From the NCBI GenBank assembly GCA_943354875.1, contig CALRDJ010000006.1, positions 1-36,583 on the forward strand: a stretch of 36,583 bases of DNA, written 5' to 3'. A program made the position numbers and the translations under genes. Origin of the DNA: Candidatus Levybacteria bacterium GW2011_GWA1_37_16 (GTDB lineage: Bacteria; Patescibacteriota; Microgenomatia; Levybacterales; UBA12049). The notes below the pieces were generated by a model. That model searched no databases, was not told the origin of the DNA, and was given only the letters and a program-made list of their open reading frames with translations. How positions within the stretch are numbered: the first letter of the stretch is position 1; every line of letters starts with the position of its first letter. Of the stretch, positions 28,237 through 36,583 are shown in pieces.

Positions 28237-29501
28237 ATATCGCTATAATAGGTGCCGGTTTTACCGGATTAGCAGCTGGATATCGACTTGCCAAAAACGG
28301 CCATACTGTTACTATTTTTGAAAAAGATAGCGAACCTGGCGGACTTGCTATCGGATATCAAGAGAAAAATTGGGCATGGTCACTGGAGAAGCACTATCAT
28401 CACTGGTTCACCAATGATCACTTTATTCTCGACTTAGCAAAAGAAGTGAATTATCCGGTTATAATTAAAACACCCCAAACAAACTGGTACGTAAACGGAA
28501 AAATCTACCAATTTGTTTCTCTACAAGCAGCGCTCGCTTTTCCACTCCTCTCACCCCTAGAACGCCTGAGACAACTATTTGCGCTAGGATTACTACGAAT
28601 TAATCCATTCTGGAAACCACTTGAGCGCTTTAAAACAAATGATATTATGCCAAAACTTATGGGAAAAAAAGCCTATGAAATGCTATGGCAATCTATCTTA
28701 AATAACAAATTTGGGAAATACGCGAATGACATATCGCTCGCTTGGTTTTGGGCTAGGATAGCGACTCGAACTCAATCTCTCGCATATCCTGAAAAGGGTT
28801 TTCTACATTTTTCCAAGCATTTAGCACATGAGATTACAAAACTTGGAGGAACTATCCACTTCAATACATCAGTTGAAGCCATTGAGGGAAAAAATGACAA
28901 AATACAGCTAGGAAAATATGGAGTTTTTGATAAAGTACTTGTCACACTTCCTTCTTTTGCTTTTGTAAAACTAACACCCAAACTACCGGAAACATATAAA
29001 AAACAGGTTACTAACCTAAAAGGCCTTGGAGCCATAAATCTTGTATTGCGATTAAAAAAACCCTTTTTTACTAATAATACGTATTGGCTAAGCGTCGCTG
29101 ATAAGACATCGCCGGTGATGGCAATTGTCGAACACACCAACTTTATGAATCCCAAACACTATGATAACGAACATATCATATATGTAGGAAATTACAAATC
29201 TATCGATGATCCACTTTTTAAAAAAACCAAAGAAGAACTTTTAAAATTATACGACCCATTCCTTAAGAAAATAAATCCTTTGTATAAAAAAACTCTTATC
29301 GACTACGAAGTATTCAGGGCACCCTTTGCTCAACCAATTATTCCCATTAACTATTCTAAAATGGTTCCGTCTCTTAAAACACCCTTAGCAAATGTGTACC
29401 TAGCAAACATGCAGCAAGTGTATCCTTGGGATAGAGGTACTAACTATGCAGTAGAGCTTGGAGAAAAAGTAGTAAGACTTATTCAAGCTGACTGTGCATA
29501 A
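28233..29501 (+). CDS. FAD-dependent oxidoreductase (amine oxidase / protoporphyrinogen-oxidase-like)
   Basis: MNIAIIGAGFTGLAAGYRLAKNGHTVTIFEKDSEPGGLA Rossmann motif; ATGA overlap with upstream gene. Confidence 0.88.
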   Translation: MNIAIIGAGFTGLAAGYRLAKNGHTVTIFEKDSEPGGLAIGYQEKNWAWSLEKHYHHWFTNDHFILDLAKEVNYPVIIKTPQTNWYVNGKIYQFVSLQAALAFPLLSPLERLRQLFALGLLRINPFWKPLERFKTNDIMPKLMGKKAYEMLWQSILNNKFGKYANDISLAWFWARIATRTQSLAYPEKGFLHFSKHLAHEITKLGGTIHFNTSVEAIEGKNDKIQLGKYGVFDKVLVTLPSFAFVKLTPKLPETYKKQVTNLKGLGAINLVLRLKKPFFTNNTYWLSVADKTSPVMAIVEHTNFMNPKHYDNEHIIYVGNYKSIDDPLFKKTKEELLKLYDPFLKKINPLYKKTLIDYEVFRAPFAQPIIPINYSKMVPSLKTPLANVYLANMQQVYPWDRGTNYAVELGEKVVRLIQADCA

Positions 29502-31140
29502 AAAAAACATATTATCATCTGCGCTATTCATCCTTATAGTAATAACCGGTGCCACTCTGCGCTTCTATAATCTTAACTGGGATTTAGGTAATTTTTTTCA
29601 TCCAGACGAACGAAACATAGCAAATGCCGTCTCACGAATTAGTTTTTTTAACCAACTTAATCCGCAATTTTTTGCATATGGAGGACTCCTCATATACTTA
29701 GATCGCGCACTTGGCGAACTTCTTTTTTTCGTTACTAAAAATCATGATTGGGTTAGTAACTGGGCGCATATAAATATAGTGGGACGATTTTTGGGTGCAT
29801 TTTTTTCAACGCTAACCATACCCATATTTTTTTTCTTAACGAAAAAAATAACGCATAGCACGACTGCTGCATATCATGCAACTATCATTAGTGCTTGTAC
29901 CGTAGGATTTATCCAAACATCTCACTTCGGTATTACTGAAAACTTACTAACGCTTCTCGTCTCACTTATAGCACTTTTTTCATTAAAACTATATGAATCT
30001 CCTACCATAAGAGCTTACATATTCCTCGCAATTTTCTGCGGACTTGCTGTCGCGACCAAAACTACTGGAATCACTTTTCTCATTATTCCCGCAGCAACCA
30101 TGATCCTAATAACAGTAAGAAATAAACAATATATACGGACAGCTTCACATGGATTCTTATTCACTATCGTTGCATGCCTCATCTTCTTTATATTCTCACC
30201 TTATACGTTACTGGACTATCCTCATTTTTCGGAATCGATGAGATATGAATCGGGTGTCGCGCTCGGAACTCTTCCTGTTCCATATACGCTACAGTTTACG
30301 AATACCACCCCATATCTCTATCAACTAAAAAACTTCTTCTGGCAATTAGGTCCTATCGCGCTTATTTCTTACTTCGGATTTTTACTATTTGCCGTAGAAG
30401 GTATTTTAAAAAAGAAACCTCTCCATATAATTTTCTTACTTTTTCCACTTATATATTTTCTCTATGTAGGAACATGGCATACGAAATTTATCCGCTTTAT
30501 GATGCCGACACTTCCCTTTCTTATCGTGTTTGCTAGTTTCGGACTTATGTGGCTTCAAAGAAAATGGGGAACAATAGGTAAAATTATCGTTAGTATTTTT
30601 TTAGGAATAACTGTTTTTTGGAGTCTCGCTTTTTTCTCAATTTACCTAAGACCTCAAACACGAGTCGTTGCATCCGAATGGATCTACTCCAACATACCCA
30701 AAGACTCTAAGCTACTTACCGAGCAATGGGATGATGGGCTACCAATTCCACTCCGAGATCATCCTACCAGTACATACATCGGCGAACAATTAATCATGTA
30801 TGACACAGACTCAGAGGCGAAAATGAATTATCTGGCAGACAAACTCGCTTCATATGATTATATTATTCTCAATAGTCGCAGACTCTATGGAACCCTCATA
30901 TATCTTCCGAATAAATATCCACTAACCAGCCAGTATTATGAACACTTATTTAATGAATCGCTCGGATATAAGCAAGTGAAGGAATTTTCTTCGTATCCTC
31001 AACTCTTTGGACTTATTATTAATGACGACTCATCTGAGGAAACATTTCAGGTATATGAACATCCTAAAGTTATCATATTTAAAAATGAAAAAAGATATTC
31101 GAAGGAAAAGTTATTTATGATTTTAGAAAATAAAAATTAA
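29494..31140 (+). CDS. GT-C glycosyltransferase (GT39-like)
   Basis: WDLGNFFHPDERNIANAVSRI N-terminal acidic motif, ATKTTGITFLIIP, polytopic; GTG start. Confidence 0.82.
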   Translation: MHKKNILSSALFILIVITGATLRFYNLNWDLGNFFHPDERNIANAVSRISFFNQLNPQFFAYGGLLIYLDRALGELLFFVTKNHDWVSNWAHINIVGRFLGAFFSTLTIPIFFFLTKKITHSTTAAYHATIISACTVGFIQTSHFGITENLLTLLVSLIALFSLKLYESPTIRAYIFLAIFCGLAVATKTTGITFLIIPAATMILITVRNKQYIRTASHGFLFTIVACLIFFIFSPYTLLDYPHFSESMRYESGVALGTLPVPYTLQFTNTTPYLYQLKNFFWQLGPIALISYFGFLLFAVEGILKKKPLHIIFLLFPLIYFLYVGTWHTKFIRFMMPTLPFLIVFASFGLMWLQRKWGTIGKIIVSIFLGITVFWSLAFFSIYLRPQTRVVASEWIYSNIPKDSKLLTEQWDDGLPIPLRDHPTSTYIGEQLIMYDTDSEAKMNYLADKLASYDYIILNSRRLYGTLIYLPNKYPLTSQYYEHLFNESLGYKQVKEFSSYPQLFGLIINDDSSEETFQVYEHPKVIIFKNEKRYSKEKLFMILENKN

Positions 31141-31148
31141 AGAAATAC

Positions 31149-32714
31149 ATGGATCCTCATGCATTGAAAAATATCATAAAAAGTAAGGCAATTTTTTTAG
31201 GACTCATTATAATCCTACTTTTAGGATTTTTTTTAAGATCTTACCGACTAGTTGATAATCCCGCTGGGTTTTTCTGTGATGAGGCATCTATTGGCTATAA
31301 TGCATACTCTATTCTTAGTTCTGGAAAAGATGAATATGGAGTTTTTTTTCCAATTTTTTTCCAATCACTTGGCGATTATAAATCACCTATAGAAATCTAT
31401 TCTACCGTTCCTTTTGTCGCCATTTTTGGATTGAATGAGTTAAGCACGCGTCTCCCTTCCGCTTTTTTTGGACTCATAACAATTTTTTTGATGTATTTAT
31501 TAGGAAAGGAACTTAGCCCCAAAAACCCTAAGTATCTTGGGCTTTTAGCTGCGTTTATCACGGCTACCATGCCGTGGCTCATTCACTATAGTAGAATAGG
31601 AGTCGAGTTCAGCGTATATTGTGCCTTTTTTACAGGAACCGTCTACTTATTTACTAAGGCGCATGAAAATAAAAAGTTTATAGTGCCTGCATTTCTTCTC
31701 TCAGCCATAACTCTTTATACGTATCAACCACCTAAATTACTTATTCCAATGTTACTACTGGGCATTTTACTTATTTATAGAAAAACGTTTTTATCACATA
31801 TGAGACATACTATTATGGGAGTATTTTCGTTTTTTATTATCAGTATTCCACTTTTAATAAGTTTTTTTAATGGGGAGGGCTTTGCTCGTTTTAATATGGT
31901 ATCTATTTTTTCAGCAAAGCTTTCCTTTACCGAAAGCATCTTACATATTCTCCAAAATTACCATATACAATTATCCCCCTCCTATTTTCTTATAGGAGAA
32001 CCTACATTTATCACACGACATTTCACTGGAGGATTAACACCTATACTCCTTATCACTATTCCATTTCTTTTGATTGGAATAGTGTATGCAGCTTCTACAA
32101 TTAAGCAGTCTAAAATTTCTCAAATACTCATCTACTGGCTGCTCATATACCCAGTCGCAGGAGCAATCACTGTCGATGCGCCATTCACGAGCCGTTCTGT
32201 TATCGGCGCTCCTTTATTCGCACTATTTATAAGCCTAGGTATTGCAGTAACTATCTTCCATGCAAAGACATTTGCTCACAAACATACTCTCACAGCCATT
32301 ATTATCGGTACTATATTATTAAATTTGAGCTTCTTTACAAAGTTTTATTTTACTCAGTACCCTTTGTACTCAGCAGATTTCTGGGGATGGCAATATGGAG
32401 CGAGGGACATCGTGCGTTATTTCCAAGAAAATCAATCTGAATATGATGATCTCGTCATGGCACCAGAATTTAATGCACCTGAAATATTTTTTAAATTTTA
32501 TGCACCACATAACTGCTCTAAATGTCAGACTGGATTTCCTCACGACCGATGGAACCCAGACAGAAAACAGCTATTTGCAATAACACCAGCATATCTTGCT
32601 CTTCATAAAGAGTTTATGTTTCAAACCAAAAAATCTGTATACTACCCGGATGGACAGACTGCCTTTGAAATAGGGACAATACTCAAATCAACGAATGATA
32701 CAATATTAAAATAA
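31149..32714 (+). CDS. GT-C glycosyltransferase (GT39-like)
   Basis: NPAGFFCDEASIGYNAYSILSSGKDEYGVFFPIFFQSLGDYKSPIEIY; polytopic. Confidence 0.82.
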   Translation: MDPHALKNIIKSKAIFLGLIIILLLGFFLRSYRLVDNPAGFFCDEASIGYNAYSILSSGKDEYGVFFPIFFQSLGDYKSPIEIYSTVPFVAIFGLNELSTRLPSAFFGLITIFLMYLLGKELSPKNPKYLGLLAAFITATMPWLIHYSRIGVEFSVYCAFFTGTVYLFTKAHENKKFIVPAFLLSAITLYTYQPPKLLIPMLLLGILLIYRKTFLSHMRHTIMGVFSFFIISIPLLISFFNGEGFARFNMVSIFSAKLSFTESILHILQNYHIQLSPSYFLIGEPTFITRHFTGGLTPILLITIPFLLIGIVYAASTIKQSKISQILIYWLLIYPVAGAITVDAPFTSRSVIGAPLFALFISLGIAVTIFHAKTFAHKHTLTAIIIGTILLNLSFFTKFYFTQYPLYSADFWGWQYGARDIVRYFQENQSEYDDLVMAPEFNAPEIFFKFYAPHNCSKCQTGFPHDRWNPDRKQLFAITPAYLALHKEFMFQTKKSVYYPDGQTAFEIGTILKSTNDTILK

Positions 32715-32719
32715 CCATT

Positions 32720-34897
32720 ATGACACTTGGACTTTCTCTTCCTGATTTTTTTTACATCATTAGATGGTGGCTGATTATTTTTATAATTGGCGTATCTTTC
32801 TTCCCATTTGTATCTCGCTTATTTTCTCACCTCCCTGATAAGGGATATGCATTCTCAAAAATCATAGGCATCGGTATTACTACCTACGTAGTTTTTACAT
32901 TAGGAGTTCTTCATCTCATCGCCTTTACTCCCGTTAATATAATTCTTATTCTTATTTTAGTCACATTATCTAGCCTTCTACTTCCTAGAAAACGAGATGA
33001 GACACCTTTTCTTCATATAATTAAAAATAATTTACTTCTCCTTATTTTTGAAGAAGTCGCATTCCTCATCCTACTTATAATATGGGCAGTGGTCAGATCT
33101 TACCAACCAGATATTCATGGTCTTGAAAAGTTTATGGACTTTGGATTTATAAACTCTGCACTACGAAGTACTTATTTTCCTCCACAAGATATGTGGTTTG
33201 CTTCTCACACTATTAACTATTATTATTTCGGACATCTCATCACTGCACTACTCACCAAGATCTCCGGTATTCCATCGTTTATTTCTTATAACCTAATGGT
33301 TGCAACTATCTTTGCGCTTTGTGTCATAGAGAGTTTCTCTATCGTCCTAATGCTATTCCACTCATCTGCTTTTGAGACCCATATACGCTCTACTAAAAAA
33401 GCTGTTACTTCCATAGCTGCTGGCATGCTGGGAGCTACGCTTATAGCTTTAGGTGGCAGTGTCCACGCACTCTATTCATTTTTCAAACCATACCAAAATG
33501 ATAACCCTATTCCCTTTTGGAGTCTTAATTTTTCTCCGCTCACGTTCCCAAACATGTATTGGTATCCAAATGCTACTCGCTTTATTCATAACACCATACA
33601 TGAATTTCCCCTCTATTCATTTGTGGTATCAGATCTACATGGGCATGTTCTCAGTATTCCTATCGTGCTCTGCTTGATAGCGCTGGTCATGCAGCAATTT
33701 GTCAGTGGGAAAAAATTATCTATTTTCCAAAGCATTTTTTATGGATTTTTTATATCGCTTGCATACATGACGAATGCTTGGGATGGCGCTATCTACATAT
33801 TATTGCTAGGAATATCACTTCTCGTTTTCGAAAACGCTCAGAGCAAATCACCCTTGCGCATTATATACCTAGTTTGGAAACCACTCGTAATTATTGTCGT
33901 TGGACTTATCATATTTTCTCTTCCATTCTCTCTCTCTTTTAAGCCATTTGTTTCTGGAATTGGAGTCTTGTGTGCGCCATCATTCCTCACGTCCATCGGT
34001 AAGCTAGGACCATTTCTTTTTGAACCAAACCACTGCCTACGATCTCCACTTTGGCAGCTTCTTATACTCTATGGATTTTTCTATATATGGATTTTTTATT
34101 TTATAATACAAAAAATTAAAAATAAATCTGTAAATCTTTTAGAAAAAGGAGTCATGGTGCTCATTATCACTTCAAGCATTCTTATAATAATTCCTGAATT
34201 TATTTATATGAAGGACATTTACCCAGCGCATTATCGTGCAAATACGATGTTTAAACTTGGGTACCAAGCATACATGATGCTTTCTCTTTCGTGTGGCTAT
34301 ATTATTATAAAATCCATTTCAAATTTTCCGAATGTTCTCAAGACTCATCATGCATACGTATATAAGATCTCATCAATACTTATTTTTTTCTTAGGCTTAG
34401 TATCTTTATTTTTAGTCCTACTCTATCCTTACTTTGCGATACATTCATATTATGATAATTTAAAATCCTATCGTGGACTTGATGGAGTTGCGTATTTAAA
34501 ACTAATACATCCCCATGATTACGATGCTATCGTATGGCTTCAAGAAAATATTTCAAATCAACCAGTAATACTTGAGGCACAAGGAGACTCATATACTGAC
34601 TACGCTAGAATATCTGCCAACACTGGACTACCGACAGTCCTAGGCTGGTTGGTACACGAATGGCTATGGCGCGGGGACTACAGCATTCCTGTGCCACGAG
34701 TTGAAGAAATTAAAACTCTATACGAGACGCCTAACACATCTGACGCCCGAAAAATCATAGAAAAACACCGAATAAAACTTATATACATAGGTGGTCTTGA
34801 AAAAGAAAAATATCTAAATTTATCAGAAGAAAAATTTAAAACGTTAGGAAAAATTATTTATGAAAACGCAGAAGTTCGTATTTATGAATTATATTAG
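32720..34897 (+). CDS. DUF2298 / YYY-domain membrane protein (putative GT-C)
   Basis: HTINYYYFGHLITALL YYY motif; PDIHGLEKFMDFGFINSALRSTYFPPQDMW; 725 aa polytopic. Confidence 0.88.
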   Translation: MTLGLSLPDFFYIIRWWLIIFIIGVSFFPFVSRLFSHLPDKGYAFSKIIGIGITTYVVFTLGVLHLIAFTPVNIILILILVTLSSLLLPRKRDETPFLHIIKNNLLLLIFEEVAFLILLIIWAVVRSYQPDIHGLEKFMDFGFINSALRSTYFPPQDMWFASHTINYYYFGHLITALLTKISGIPSFISYNLMVATIFALCVIESFSIVLMLFHSSAFETHIRSTKKAVTSIAAGMLGATLIALGGSVHALYSFFKPYQNDNPIPFWSLNFSPLTFPNMYWYPNATRFIHNTIHEFPLYSFVVSDLHGHVLSIPIVLCLIALVMQQFVSGKKLSIFQSIFYGFFISLAYMTNAWDGAIYILLLGISLLVFENAQSKSPLRIIYLVWKPLVIIVVGLIIFSLPFSLSFKPFVSGIGVLCAPSFLTSIGKLGPFLFEPNHCLRSPLWQLLILYGFFYIWIFYFIIQKIKNKSVNLLEKGVMVLIITSSILIIIPEFIYMKDIYPAHYRANTMFKLGYQAYMMLSLSCGYIIIKSISNFPNVLKTHHAYVYKISSILIFFLGLVSLFLVLLYPYFAIHSYYDNLKSYRGLDGVAYLKLIHPHDYDAIVWLQENISNQPVILEAQGDSYTDYARISANTGLPTVLGWLVHEWLWRGDYSIPVPRVEEIKTLYETPNTSDARKIIEKHRIKLIYIGGLEKEKYLNLSEEKFKTLGKIIYENAEVRIYELY

Positions 34898-34928
34898 TTC
34901 CTATCAAAATTAAAACAAGAAAATATTT

Positions 34929-35678
34929 CTATTTTTCTTTTTCGCCAATCACTATCAGTGTATCTTGCAATGATGGAATAAAAAGCATTACTGTGTAGTT
35001 ACACCATTTAACAAGTGCGAGCAAAAATCTATCATCAATACGTTTTTTTCGATTTGGAGTATAGCTTATAAAATATCCAGATTCTTTAATCCTAAAATCT
35101 GTGCTACTCATCAAATCTTTTACTTCCCAAAGTACGTATTCTCGATTATGCCTATGGTAAATAAGATTTCCTTTTTTTTCATTTTCGAAAAAAACTGAAA
35201 TAGGATATTGAATTTGCTTGCCAAACAAAAGCTTAAAACGATTTATAGATCTTACGATATTAGGAGTCGTTACCATAAAAAATCCTTTTGGTTTTAATAC
35301 CCTTTTAATTTCTGAAAACGCTAGAAGCGGTGACTGAGGAAGATGCTCGAGCACCTCATTACACAAGACCAAATCAAAAAAATTATTTTTATGCGGGAAC
35401 TTCTCTGTCTCTATATTTACGACCGCAATATTTTTATTCTTAACTGGTTCATGTGATGAAGCAATACCATATACATCATGTCCCAAAAGTTCTAATGCTT
35501 TTCCAACATGATAAGGAAAACATCCAATATCTAAAATCTTACAGGGACGATTTCCCGTAATCTCCTGAATCTTTTCTAAAATTATTCGATATCGCTCTTG
35601 ATGAATTGCGAAATAATCATACTCATGATCTGAACGAATTGACTGCTGAACAAGAATCAATGCTGATGAGGGATTCAT
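34929..35678 (-). CDS. Class I SAM-dependent methyltransferase
   Basis: CKILDIGCFPYHVGKALELLGHDVYGI; FDLVLCNEVLEHLPQSPLLAFSEIKRVLKPKGFFMVTTPN; ATG at 35678 overlaps upstream stop as TAATG (ORF track extends to 35717). Confidence 0.88.
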   Translation of the reverse strand: MNPSSALILVQQSIRSDHEYDYFAIHQERYRIILEKIQEITGNRPCKILDIGCFPYHVGKALELLGHDVYGIASSHEPVKNKNIAVVNIETEKFPHKNNFFDLVLCNEVLEHLPQSPLLAFSEIKRVLKPKGFFMVTTPNIVRSINRFKLLFGKQIQYPISVFFENEKKGNLIYHRHNREYVLWEVKDLMSSTDFRIKESGYFISYTPNRKKRIDDRFLLALVKWCNYTVMLFIPSLQDTLIVIGEKEK

Positions 35679-36583
35679 TACTTGAGGACACACTCTTTCT
35701 GTACAGTTATATAACAAGAAACGTAATCATTAATCTCCTGATAGTTTCCACTACCGATCCGAGGAATAAGTACCCACGCTCCATCATAATTACTTACGGG
35801 CGGATTAAGAAGTAGTCCTCTTTTATTCTCATCGGGAAAATCCTCAGCTATGAGAGTCGAACGGACTTGCGATGTTTTCATTTTTTGGATGAGCTTTATA
35901 AAGTCATCAAATTCTGACTGTGGAATATCTGTGTCGATACTGTCAGATAAAACTGAGTATAGATCTGCAATTTTAAGAGGATTCAAAATCAACCCTACAG
36001 AAAACGCTTTTTCTTTCAATGCAGTGATCATGAGTTGCTGTCGACGACTCCTAGCAAAATCAGTACCTTCTACTCCTAGCGCATACCGGGATCTTACATA
36101 TTTAAGCGCAGACTCTCCATTCATGTGTTGCTGTCCTTTATTAAAGTGCAGATCCTCGTATCGACAAGGAAATACTTCCTGCGCAGATTCAGAAGCCAAG
36201 CGCTCTGTCGCCTGCTCTAAAGTATTGTCACACAAATCTGTATATTTCGATTCTATGGGATATTGACGATCGTCAAATGCATTTTCTACGTTTATATCTA
36301 CCCCTCCTAACAAGTCTACTGCTTTCACGAATCCGCTAAAATTAATAACAAGTCCATAATCTATATGCTGCCCAGTCACCTTACTCACCACTGCCTTTGC
36401 TAATATAAGTCCTCCTTCGCTGCTTTTGCCTTTTCCGCTCGCATATGCTGTGTTAATTCTTCCCTTTAATTCTTCTATCCACAAGTCGCGAGGAATAGAG
36501 ATCATACTTACTGTATTTTTTTCAGGGTTAATACTAATAAAAATTACTGCATCGCTTAAATTGGGACCATCATGAACTCCTCC
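35678..36583 (-). CDS. LytR-CpsA-Psr (LCP) family protein, 5'-truncated by the window edge
   Basis: Reading frame stays open past 36505 to the edge (GGVHDGPNLSDAVIFISINPEKNTVSMISIPRDLWIEELKGRINTAYA); typical LCP motifs. Confidence 0.9.
   Translation of the reverse strand, partial: GGVHDGPNLSDAVIFISINPEKNTVSMISIPRDLWIEELKGRINTAYASGKGKSSEGGLILAKAVVSKVTGQHIDYGLVINFSGFVKAVDLLGGVDINVENAFDDRQYPIESKYTDLCDNTLEQATERLASESAQEVFPCRYEDLHFNKGQQHMNGESALKYVRSRYALGVEGTDFARSRRQQLMITALKEKAFSVGLILNPLKIADLYSVLSDSIDTDIPQSEFDDFIKLIQKMKTSQVRSTLIAEDFPDENKRGLLLNPPVSNYDGAWVLIPRIGSGNYQEINDYVSCYITVQKECVLK

Overview
AT-rich bacterial window. Gene content suggests a Patescibacteria/CPR genome, probably Microgenomates-like: short HrcA and MetRS, a DUF2298 'YYY' membrane protein, PEGA+SH3 protein, cohesin-like/PKD and dockerin-like surface proteins with PT-rich linkers. 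This placement is inferred, not proven. The minus strand carries a heat-shock operon hrcA-grpE-dnaK-PHP-dnaJ followed by a secreted M64-like metallopeptidase with a C-terminal dockerin-like module, plus a separate groES-groEL operon. Also present are metG-tatD, a surface-glycan/polyprenyl cluster (GT2, GT-C, WecA/MraY-like, DPPR-synthase-like UbiA, histidine phosphatase), lepA, murJ, rpsT, a PilN/PilO-like operon with an FnIII surface protein, an FAD oxidoreductase, three large GT-C/DUF2298 membrane proteins, a SAM methyltransferase and a 5'-truncated LCP protein. The strongest unexplained signal is a set of short degenerate arrays with an exact 7-bp period at gene junctions, including every gap of hrcA|grpE|dnaK|PHP and also groES|groEL and tatD|GT2. 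The unit sequence differs between arrays but is usually built around CTA/TAG/TAA, so the 7-bp phase places stop codons in all three frames of one or both strands. One further array lies in frame inside a small membrane-protein gene. Other points of interest are CIRCE-type operators on both chaperone promoters, many apparently leaderless promoters, and a structured ~147-bp noncoding element plus two hairpins downstream of groEL.
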